Source: Raphanus sativus
Taxonomy: Eukaryota; Streptophyta; Magnoliopsida; Brassicales; Brassicaceae
Direction: 5' to 3'
Assembly: GCF_000801105.2 (NCBI RefSeq)
Contig: NC_079515.1
Span: 19,057,407 to 19,121,406 of the forward strand
DNA length: 64,000 nucleotides
In this document: positions 53,156 through 63,147 of the stretch, piece by piece
Layout of the letters: each line of letters begins with the position of its first letter
Position numbering within the stretch: the first letter of the stretch is position 1
The notes under the pieces: generated by a model
What the model was told of the DNA's origin: nothing
The model's database searches: none
What the model saw: the letters and a program-made list of their open reading frames with translations, nothing else
Made by a program: the position numbers and the translations under genes

Positions 53156-54330
53156 ATACGTTTTGGACAAGATTTGAGAGTCTGGAGAACTTGAGAGATT
53201 GGGGAGATTGTAGCTGAAAAGACCAAGTTGGAATCGATATTTGGAGCTGGTGTCAATCGACACCAATCATGTAAAAAAATTTCCGATGATTATTAAACAA
53301 GTTTTAGCGTTGAAGATTGTCCCAAATTCCATTATTTGAAATTAAGTCTTTTTTGTTCTAGACTTTATTTAGATTTCTGAGAGTCTTATATTTCATTATT
53401 CATACTTGGGGAGAGCTTTATGAGAGAAAACCAGAACTCAGTAGAGAAAAGATTTCAAACTCCCTTACTTACTCTTTTGATTTCTTTATGCAGTTTATTC
53501 ATATAATGATTTGTGTTTTATTGATCATGTTTGAATAATCTGCATGTTAGATTTAGGTTCGTCAAGGGTTAATGTTGAATTATTAGACTGAAGAATTGTT
53601 AGGCTAACCATATAACTCTTCGTCGGGATTTTTTTCAATGCTTATTCTAAATTGACAACCTGGAATTCAGATATTAGGATAATTGGTTGGTAGACATGAA
53701 AGAGTTATTAATTTCTTGAATAATTTTTATATGAGAAAAATATCTATCTTCAAAGAAATTTGGTTTATGGATTTTGTGAACTTATCAAACATGTGTTCAA
53801 TGCTAGTCTAAACTGATTAAATTCATGAAGAGATTTGGAATATTAAGAACTAGACATAGATAATATCTTTAGTGAAAGTTGGTTGATTTTATTGTTGTTC
53901 TTCCAGTTCGAAAAATATTATTAATAAACCCTTAACAACTTGTTTGATCTTCAATTTTGATTTATCTATGAATTTTCCTTAATCTATCTCCTTTCCTAAT
54001 CGTTTACAACTGTTTATTGCATTACATCTTTTATTTTTAGTTTAATTTGAAACTGAAGTCTATTGAGTGATCCATAATATTCTATATGGATTTGACCCTC
54101 TAAATACTGCATTGCACCTCTGAATTGACAGAGTAGCTCATATGTATAATTTCAGCATATCAAATTTTGGCGATGTTGCCGCAGACTCTTTGATTCACCA
54201 TTATTAGGTGTAGAATTTAGACTATTTTTTTTCTGTTTGCTTACAGTTATTTCCATTTTACATGATTATTTGAGGTCTATGCATTATAGTACCAGGAGCA
54301 ACAAGGAAACACAACTTTTGAATATCTGAG
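53156..54330 (+). mobile_element. Athila/Tat-like gypsy remnant: LTR end, primer site, gag start
   Basis: TTTTGGCGATGTTGCCGCAG at 54163-54182 closely resembles the Asp-tRNA primer-binding region of Athila elements (TGGCGCCGTTGCCGGGGA). The preceding kilobase is a decayed LTR including GGTGTCAATCGACACCAA near 53249. About 120 bp after the primer site a gag-like start reads STRSNKETQLL. The element breaks off after that. Confidence 0.6.
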
Positions 54331-55465
54331 TTCATGCTAGTTATAGTTAATAAATGCTTCTAAATTTTTGAAACATGATGCTCTTTTCATATCGAGTTTT
54401 AGGCCATTAAAGTGAAAAGCTTACCAACCGAGTAGTATCAATTGATAAAAAGACTCTCTCTTAAGTCTTGAGAGAGTTTGAATTTTGTGAATATTGTTAC
54501 TCTCTCAGATCTTTTTATTATGTACTTTTTATTTAATTACACAGTTTTAACGATAAAATATGATTTGCTTTTGTATGAGGTTATGAGCCTTTTGTATTGT
54601 TTATTCTTGTTCGGAAAGTAAGTATTTTCTTAGGATTAGGCTTGGTTATCTTGGGGATATATTATTAGTAACGTTGTTTGAGATAAATACCAAAAGCATA
54701 AACAATCATGAAATCTTTTTTCCCTTGGGATCATTTGATTATACATGTGTTTGATTCCTTCAGGAAGTGAAGAAGCACCGTATGATCTCTTAGACTCTTC
54801 TTCTTCTTCTTCTTCACTCATTTTCATACCCAAAAAATCTTCTTCATTGAAACCATCTTAATAGAATCATATCTCTGCATCTTAAGGAGATTTCATGTTC
54901 CGTTTACCCCATATTTCTTTGGTGCTTATCCCTTTCATAAGATGGTGTAAAAGTAGTGATCGTATCATCTAGGATAACCTGAAAACACAAAGAAGTTATA
55001 TGTTTTGAGGAAAAACTTTGCAAAATAGCTTTACATAATTAATTCACAAATCGTTATTAAAATTTTTCAAATTAGATTCTATCTAGGATCAAAAATGAGA
55101 TTTAACTTTTTTTTGTTTTGAAAAAATGAGATTTACCTATTGTTTTTTTTCATATGTCATTCTCCTACTTTTTTATTTGCTCTTTTAAATTTACTTGATT
55201 TTCAAACAACATCATTTATTCGAGTTACAACGAAAGAAATCTTTGATTTTTTTATCAAGATTCATGTGCAATTAGATTTTATATTTGAAAAACTAAAAAA
55301 CTATACTAAACAAATATTTGCTAGAACAACCCATGATTAGAGTCATGACAATGAATATGAACATTTGATTTCATTTTATATAGATAGAATAGTATAATAA
55401 ACCATTATTTTATAATAAATCATATAATACAGCAAATGTTCAATCAAGATAACTTAACCACGTCA
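54331..55465. other. Spacer, no gene recognised
   Basis: The minus-strand ORF 54636-54833 has an acidic run (SEEEEEEESKRS) from a TTC microsatellite (54798-54820) and is not convincing alone. The stretch left of 55465 includes the likely 3' UTR of the prolamin-like gene. Confidence 0.4.
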
Positions 55466-55936
55466 TTATGATGACGAAGGATATTCAACTTCAGCAGAAC
55501 ATCTATTCCAAACCTCATTGGTTCTGAAATAAACTTGAGAAGCAAAGCGTTTAAGTTGATACAATCGAAACACGAACTTTCTAAACTCAATGTAGCATTC
55601 TTTTCCAGCTCTTACTACCTTCAGACAACACTCTCTCGAAACAGGTTCATTCGTAAGAATCTCTTTAACAACATCTTCATTACATTTCCCAATACCACTG
55701 GACCCCATCTTGTCCCCACAAGTTGTGAGATATGCTACGTATTTTGGTGGCAAGTTCTCGAGGATATAAATATTGTAATCCTGTGAAGCCGGCGATATCT
55801 CCCTCAATGCTTCCATCTCGGGACCGGGATTGACCAATGGTTCGTCGTTAACATTTTTTTGGCCGAAACTTGGATACGCATATGATACTAAAGTGGCAAT
55901 AATGATAAATGCCACAAAAAGTGTCTTCATCTTCAT
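55466..55936 (-). CDS. Secreted six-cysteine prolamin-like protein (DUF784/ECA1-related)
   Basis: 156 residues, single exon. The N-terminus MKMKTLFVAFIIIATLVSYA is a clear signal peptide. The mature region holds the cysteine pattern C-x10-C (TCGDKMGSSGIGKC), CC in SRECCLKVV, GKEC and WNRC, as in the prolamin-like domain of gametophyte-expressed plant proteins (ECA1 gametogenesis-related, DUF784). Such proteins are small, secreted, fast-evolving and often expressed in the female gametophyte; that expression is inferred from the family. A TATATATA stretch about 75 bp upstream (near 56007-56017) could be the TATA box. All six cysteines are present and the frame is intact. Confidence 0.8.
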   Translation of the reverse strand: MKMKTLFVAFIIIATLVSYAYPSFGQKNVNDEPLVNPGPEMEALREISPASQDYNIYILENLPPKYVAYLTTCGDKMGSSGIGKCNEDVVKEILTNEPVSRECCLKVVRAGKECYIEFRKFVFRLYQLKRFASQVYFRTNEVWNRCSAEVEYPSSS

Positions 55937-56558
55937 TATGTATTATTACTTTTAACTTTCTTATTTGAATTGTTTTCTTTCTCATATTAACATGATCTAT
56001 AAGTATGTATATATATAGTAATCAACTAATTTTGAATGTTATTTCTGCTGATTTGTATTAATTTTTAAAAAATAAACGTTTTCTAGTTGTTTTGAAACAA
56101 CACAATTTCTTAATTAATTACTTCAGTTTTCAGTTAGTTCTAAGAATAACTTTTAAAGTTGACTTCTATGTTTCACACATTAACTGTTAATTTAATAATA
56201 TTTCACTTATGTCACATAATGTAACTAACAGAATCTTGGATCAATGTTTCTTGAAATCATTACATGGTCTAAACATACCGGTGATTTCAGAAAGGCAAAA
56301 ATGAATTGTAGAAGAAACATCTATGCGATCCCACGTTTTCTCAGCTTGGATCTTCACAAACCGTGTCTCAGTGTGCTGCTTTGGCAATATACTCAAGTGT
56401 GAATTATCCATCACCTGCAAGGCTGCAACAAAAAAAGGAAGTTTACATTTATAAAAATACACTTCTGAATCTTATGCTAACATATATGTATAGTAGTCAC
56501 AGACAAGAGACAAGATCATACATGAACCTAGAAGTAAGTCAGTAACACGAAAAGAAGA
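55937..56558. other. Upstream region of the prolamin-like gene and spacer
   Basis: The promoter is expected in the first 200 bp. ORFs near 56241-56545 show no recognised protein. Confidence 0.4.
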
Positions 56559-56570
56559 TATTTTTTTAAG

Positions 56571-57230
56571 ACTTATTCTTGGGTTCACCACTTAGGGTGA
56601 ACCTCTAGTTCACCAACCAATAGGATTGTGTCATTTAAGATTCAGTATATTTTTAAAAAGGAAACAAAATATTATCGAATTATATTATACTTTCAAAATA
56701 AAAATTAAATAAAATTACTAAACACAAAAACAAAGCAATTTAATCTAAAAAAAATATTTTCAAAAAATATTTTTAACGCTCCCAACAAACATTAAATCTT
56801 AGACTTTTGGATAAATCTTAAATTTTAAGATTTATCCAAGAATTTTGGATTTACCCAAGGGTTTAGGGTCTACACAAGGGTTTATAGGGTTTAGGATTAG
56901 GATTTAGGGTATAGTTTATTGTTGATTGTGTTATAAATAGTTTTTTTTTAAATCAAAGTTTTATAATTTATCTAAAGGTTTACTAAAGGATTTAAGGTTT
57001 AACATTTAGAGATTAGTGTTTTTTGTGGTATTATTTTGTTTTGAAAAAAATACTTATTTTTTGCATTTAGTATTATTTTATTTATTTTTACTTTATTTTT
57101 TAATTTTAAAATGTAATATAATTTGCAATATTTTGTCTCCTTTTTCAAAAAATGTCAAATTTAAAATAAATAAATTCTATTGGTTGGTGAATTTATAGGT
57201 TCACCCTAGGGGATGAACCCAAGAATAACT
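56571..57230. mobile_element. MULE-like MITE with telomere-like interior, copy C
   Basis: 660 bp with inverted ends of about 52 bp. The left begins ACTTATTCTTGGGTTCACC and the right ends GGATGAACCCAAGAATAAC; both continue with AGGGTGAACC and CACCAACCAATAG. TATTTTTTTAAG occurs outside both ends (56559-56570 and from 57231), fitting a Mutator-type 9-11 bp target duplication. The interior is rich in TTTAGGGTTTAGG-like motifs. This is the best preserved of the three copies in the window. Confidence 0.82.
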
Positions 57231-57834
57231 ATTTTTTTTTAAGGAAAGGCGAAACCTGGTTCGGACTCCGGCTTCCAAACCACAAGTGAAAATCCCTAGC
57301 ACTGCCGCAGATTGCATGAGTATCCTCTCAGAGCAATTATAAGTTAAGGTGAGAATAGCTTCGAGTTTAAGCAACAAGAGCTTTTGATATGGTTTCTGGT
57401 TATCTGGATTTTGACCTCGAGAAGGGATTTGATTAGTGGAAAATTGGTTCATCTTTCAGAATTTGAATCAGATTCAAACCTAGACCATATAAATTTTTCT
57501 TTCTGATGAGAGTCGTAGAAGAACCATAAAGAGAGAAAACATATTTGAAGAAAGTCAAAAATCCAAACAAAAAATGTCCAATTTTTTTACCATGAAACTA
57601 GATTCTATTAAAATACCATGGACACTGAATAACAGGTGATTTGAATTCCTTCCTACAAATACTCAATCCAATAACAGTGGATTTCACCTAAAATTTGAAC
57701 TCCAATAATTTCCATTGAATTCACTAATTCAATAACACCCCCTTAGTTTATCTTCTAATTGGAGGATTTCGTCTTCCATAAAAGTGGTTTACTGCATCAA
57801 AACCTTTTCATGGAGATTTTATGGGTAAAATCTC
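57231..57834. other. Spacer with a MITE end
   Basis: A GC-richer segment at 57245-57440 has an open minus-strand frame (84 residues) that I cannot name. CAATAACACCCCCTTAG at 57731-57747 resembles the right end of the 43843-44761 MITE. Confidence 0.4.
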
Positions 57835-59370
57835 ATGTTTCAGCCACATCCAAAATGTCCTTCCTCATATCTAGGGTTGAACTATGCTGTTAAAGATCCA
57901 AAACTTTTCTATAAGAGAAAAGATTGTAGAGCAGAAAAATTGGCATATTGGGAGTTCTCTTTTGTGGTTCAGTGGTCTCCAAACTTACCTCTCAAATCCC
58001 TATCTTTCACATCTATTCCTTTTATGGACCCATGTAAAGGTATTTCCTTTTACGGACCATGTAAAGGTATTTCCTTTTATCTATATATCCATGAAGGGTT
58101 AAATCCAATTGTTGATCATCTTGGATTTCTTGATGAAGTTGATATGGTTTTAAAAGACGGTATTTAAAATTGATGTGGCTCATAAAAGTGATAGCTGGTT
58201 GAACTAAGCATCTTTCTACCTATGAAAAATATTGAAACGGAAAACAGAGATATTGTATTTATTAGTGTTGCATATATGTGGGTTTCCCCTAGTGTCTTTG
58301 GTTCAGTTAAATGGGACACTTGGAAGCCCTATTCCCAAAATAGAAGAAGGGCGCATGTTCTATCTCCGTTGCTATTCAGAAGGCCTCCTCTATTAAGGAG
58401 GACAACACTCAGATCTCCTAAACAATCTGATCTTTTGTTTAAAGGTTCTTTGGATTTTTATTCTATCAAGATTAATGCAGATGTTCATTTCCATTCTGTT
58501 CCTGTTGACTGTTACTTGATTCTACTATTCAAGCTCTAGTGTCTCATGTAGGTTTCATCCTCTTCTGCCAATTCACCTACTGGTTCTTTGGACCTCCTTC
58601 TCTTCCAATTGATTGTGGGATTGATTATACTTCTCAAGTTGTAGTTTCTCTGGTAGTGGTTTTGTCTTAATCTTCTTTTATTGAAATTCATCCTACTCAT
58701 GATCATGATTGGGTAATACTGCCTCTAAATTTTCTGTGACTTTGGTAAGTGAAGTTTGTTCTATGAAGTTCCATGGATTAGTGGTTTTCTCATATGAACC
58801 CTGTTTCTGTGAACCGTATATCTTACATTGCTCCTCTTTCTGCCCAATCTAACATGCATATAGAAGGAAAAAATAGTATAAGAGATCAAGCTCACCCTCT
58901 CATTCTATGTCTAAGCATGTCGAAACTTCAAACGTCTTTGCTTGCCGTGATCCCAACAACATTTCAGAAGTGATCTCTTCATTCTGATGCCCCAACTATA
59001 ATACCATATGGCACACCTCTCTCTGGTAGTGCACCAGAATTAGTTGTTTTTGTTAACCTTTTCAGCTCTCATGCAGTTATTTCTGCCATTTCTTTCCCTC
59101 CTTATTGCATATCTTTAGCATGTCAGATTCCATTTGCTGGTACAGTACCTTTTAAATTCCTCAAATATACAACTTTACACCTAGATTTCTTAACCATTGT
59201 TGCTAATGATTGGACAATCTCTTATTTCGCCCCTCGCTTGTTTTCTTTGCTGGTTGTCAAGCAAAAAAGCCTCAAAGCTGCCTTGACATCTTTAAACAAA
59301 TATATCTTTCAGACATTCAAAAGCGATATTGAAAGTAAGCTTGCAATTAAGTGAGGCTCAAGTTTTCTTT
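57835..59370 (+). mobile_element. Decayed LINE remnant
   Basis: The plus strand shows scattered LINE-like stretches: an ORF1-like GLNPIVDHLGFLDEVD near 58100, and in the region between endonuclease and RT, PFKFLKYTTLHLDFLTIVAND near 59148-59210 followed by KAALTSLNKYIFQTFKSDIE. Many stops and frameshifts are present and no RT core is left. The boundaries are approximate. Confidence 0.45.
58024..58080. repeat. 27-bp tandem duplication
   Basis: GGACC(C)ATGTAAAGGTATTTCCTTTTA occurs twice in a row. Confidence 0.9.
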
Positions 59371-59480
59371 TTGCATATTTCTTCCAAGGGTAATTTTCTT
59401 TCAGAACTATCATTTTCATAAGAAATTTCCATGCTAAGGAAAACTATAAGAAAATTCTTCAAACAGAAGTGTGGAATTAA

Positions 59481-59879
59481 CTTTTTAAAAAGGAAAAATC
59501 ATTGATGGCTACATGAAGTATTGACCACCGCATGGTTAATCGTGCAAACTAAATTAATGTATATCTAATTACAAGAAGTATATATTATGCATGCCAATAT
59601 CCCTCAACTTAATGATATTATGTGGTTAACATCACAAGCTTAATTCATTAATCTAAAAAGTGACATGGACGCCAGAGACGTTTACTCCTTTTAATTCTTA
59701 TGTTTATCAGTTATAATCCGACCCACCAAACCATAACTTCACCAAAATTGACGAGAGCTAACCCAATAAAACAAAATGAACTTGGCAATCAATTTTTAGA
59801 ATTAGCCGAAGGAAATAGTTATATATCTGGGACGTCTTCTCTAAGAAAAGGAAGTTGGTGAAAGTTTGTGGGGTTATTC

Positions 59880-59932
<53 letters not shown>

Positions 59933-60424
59933 TAATCGATTTTGGGGTGAATTAAATCATCTATCTCTCTCGATTTTGATCAATAATCCAACAAGATTTC
60001 ACCAACTTCCTTTTTCGCACCGATTTGAATTGAAACTCTAATTTCTTAGATTTTTTTCGGATGCGACAGAAAGACAGACGTCCCCAATATTAACTTTGTC
60101 TTGAACCGATTTTAAAATTTATAGTCAAATTTCATTATTTTATTGAGCTGGGTCAGGTCATATTTTTGTTAAATTATGATGGGATGGGTTGGATTTTAAA
60201 ATATCAACGAGAGAATTAAACAGAGCTAATGGCTCTGACTTCCAAGTCGCTCTTTGGATTAATGAAACTAAGTTTGTGATGTTAACTACATAGCATCATT
60301 AAGTTGAGGGATGTAGTCATGCCTAACATATACTTCGTGTAGTTAGGTATAAATTAAATTAGTTTGTATGGTTAGCCATGTGATGGTCAATACTTCACAT
60401 ATCCAGCAATTTTTTTAAAAAACC
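59481..60424. mobile_element. Long fold-back (inverted-repeat) element
   Basis: The left half reads inward as TGAAGTATTGACCACCGCATGG, then CATCCCTCAACTTAATGAT-type, GTTAACATCACAA, ATCCGACCCACC, GGGACGTCTTCT and GGAAGTTGGTGAAA. The right half carries the same blocks in reverse complement and reverse order down to a centre near 59930-59990. Arms are over 400 bp with perhaps 75-85% match, so nearly the whole 944 bp can fold on itself. A (GA)n run sits near the centre. No coding sequence; the target duplication is unclear. Confidence 0.8.
59883..59929. repeat. (AG)n microsatellite in the loop of the fold-back element
   Basis: About 23 AG units just left of the symmetry centre. Confidence 0.95.
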
Positions 60425-60837
60425 TAAAGTATCCTTTTCTTTCACAAGGTAGCTCAAGCTTAGAAATGCTTAAAATATAATTCATATCTTAACTGGTTTC
60501 GATGGTATTGATGTGTCTTCACACTCTGAAAAAGAACTATGGCAGCCTCATTTTCAATGCAAATTTGGCCCCAAGTTGATCCTTCAAATACTGATCAGCT
60601 TCTCATTATCTCTGCTCTTACTATAACCACTTTCTCGCCTGAAGAAACCTCATTTGCTCGATTACCTTCTACAGAGGATATCACTAAAGTATTACTCAAG
60701 ATAAATCCTAATTGTTGTGAAAAAACGCGAATCAAACTTGAAGAAGAATAAAGAGCAAAAAGAATTAAGGAAAATACCCGTTTAGGATTTGTATATTATT
60801 GTGTGAATGAATAATCTTACAATCTTTAGATCCATAT
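60425..60837. other. Spacer with one short ORF
   Basis: The ORF 60539-60751 (70 residues) has no recognised feature. Nothing else seen. Confidence 0.4.
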
Positions 60838-61316
60838 TTATAGTAGGTTCAAAATCCTATTTACTTTTTCCTATATGAATACATACTTATCTAAAAAGGA
60901 TATTTTTCTAAAATGAAAAGGTATACTGCAATCCCAGATATAAACCTTGATAGCGAATTTATCTTCCCATCAACTACGTTTGACCCAATGAGTGCTGGAC
61001 TTTTACCTGTGCATAAAAGATTTAAAAATTTCATATGTACACACTAATAATAGTCAAGATCCTGATAGGGCAAAGGCTTTCAACTCTAGTAGATGGGACT
61101 TCTTTATCATCTGTCTCACGGCCCATAATTTGCCTTCTGTTTATAAATGGACGACTACATGATTACTTCGGAAGTCGATGGGAAGATTCAAATTATTTTT
61201 CTAAAATGAAAAGGTATACTGCAATCAAGGTTTATATCTGGGTTATCACGTAAATCCTAGTTATAGTAGGTTCAAAATCCTATTTACTTTTTCCTATATG
61301 AATACATACTTATCTA
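60838..61316. repeat. Compound direct and inverted repeats
   Basis: Three repeat pairs are interleaved. A: 60838-60893 = 61261-61316 (56 bp, direct). B: 60901-60933 = 61194-61226 (33 bp, direct). C: 60933-60951 and 61224-61242 (19 bp, inverted), with weaker inverted similarity beyond (ATCTTCCCATC at 60961-60972 against GATGGGAAGAT at 61178-61188). The gypsy duplication starts 11 bp after A2. Confidence 0.9.
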
Positions 61317-61326
61317 CGCTGCCATA

Positions 61327-61478
61327 TGGTATTGTCCACGAGAATACTAGAACTCATGGTTGGACATGTGTTGGATGATGATTTGATGGACCCAAAGGCT
61401 ACTAGCTCTTTGGTCGATGGGTGGTTTCTTCACAGAAAGAGGATGGGTTTTCCCTTAGTTATTCACTACAGATGAGAT
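61327..61478. repeat. Duplicated host flank of the gypsy element
   Basis: Second copy of 47266-47417, ending in GAGAT. Confidence 0.95.
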
Positions 61479-61744
61479 TGATAAGAACTTAGATGTTTAT
61501 TGATTACTAACCGCCCAACCACTAAGCCCAATCTTGAGTCTCACAAGTCGAAAAACAAGCCTTTCCAAGATTCCTCACAGAATGCCCTAATGAAACAAAC
61601 TAACGAGCCTTTTATATCTAAGACTCGTATACAACTTTTCTATTTTTATAAATAGTAATATTAGCCAGCTCATCACTTCTTTAAACTTCCTTATTCACGT
61701 TCTGTTTCTTCTTCCTTGTCACGTAAACCCTTAATGGCATATCA
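61479..61744 (-). repeat. 3' LTR of the second gypsy copy
   Basis: 266 bp. It has the same length and internal deletion as 47418-47683. Confidence 0.92.
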
Positions 61745-63090
61745 ATACCCCCGGGATGAAGAACGAGCTTGTCCTCAAGCGCAAAACTTGGAAATTGTTG
61801 TTTCAACTCTTTCAAAAGCATCCAAGAATTGTCATGAGAGGGTAAATTCTTCCAAGAAACCAAGACCTCCAAGTGACCTTCCTCATTATAACGTGTCTCT
61901 AACAACTCGTGGGGTTCCACCACCAATTCATCGTCATGAGATAAGATCGGGGGAAGTGGCAAGATTGTTTTCCCTTGACCAATCACTGGTTTCAACTAGG
62001 AAACATGAAAGACAGGATGCACTTTCGAATCAACTGGCAGCCGTAGTTTATAAGCCACTTGTCCAATCCTCTCCATCACCTCATAAGGACCATAATAGCG
62101 AGCTGCTAGCTTCTGGCATATACATCTGCTCACACTCTGCTGCCGATATGGTCGCAACTTCAAATACACCAACTGACCCACGTCAAAGACAAAATCTCTC
62201 CTTCTCTTATTAGCATTGTTCTTCATCACTTCTTGTGTACGCAACAAATGCTGCTTCACGTCTGCTAACAACTCATCTCTCTCTTTTAACATCTTCTCCA
62301 ACTCAAAGTTGTTCGTCGACCCTTCCTCAAAACGAAGAAAAGATGGTGGATCGCGCCCATAAACCATTTTGAAAGGCGTGCACTGAGTCGCTGTATGGAA
62401 AGAGGTATTATACCACCGTTCAGCCCAAACCAAGTATCTTGCCCACATTTTCGGGTGAGATGAAGCAAAGCAACGCAAGTAAGTTTCGAGACAGCGGTTC
62501 AGTACCTCGGTTTGCCCATCTGACTGCGGGTGAAATGCTGTGCTGAAACGCAAACGAGTACCAGATGCTTTAAAACAATCCTTCCAGAACCCACTGAGAA
62601 ACACTTTATCTCGATCAGACACGATCGAACGAGGATATTCGTGCAATCTGACAATCTCGTGAATAAACTTCTTAGCCACATCAGAAGCAGTAAACGAATG
62701 CTTCAAGGTCATAAAATGACTGTATTTACTCAGCATGTCTACCACAACAAAGATGACAGTCACACCTTGAGAAGATGGAAGTCCTTCAATGAAATCCATT
62801 GAAATATCTTCCCAAATCTGCTGCGGTATATCCAATGGTTGTAACAGTCCAGCTGGTGAGAGTGTACTATATTTGTGGGTTTGACACACTTCACAAGCCG
62901 CCACATACTCTTGGATTTGCTTCCTCATACTACTCCAATAGAACACTGCTCGTATACGCTTCAGCGTTTTCAAGATACCAGAATGACCTCCTAACAAGCT
63001 ATCATGATATTCTCGCAGTATTAATGGAATGTAAACAGAGTCCGAAGGAAGAACCAAACAGCCTTTATAGTAAAGCTTGCCCTGCAGCAT
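61681..63090 (-). pseudogene. Integrase-chromodomain, second copy, with nonsense change
   Basis: Same protein as 47620-49029 with scattered substitutions. After HPVFHVS a TAG stands where copy 1 has CAG, separating the core from the chromodomain (EPHELLETRYNEEG). The core motifs ([27 protein letters not shown]) are intact. Confidence 0.9.
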
Positions 63091-63147
63091 TGCATAACCT
63101 GCTTTTACCGTCTCTCCACGGCTCAGTTTAGCAAGTAATCCTTGAAT

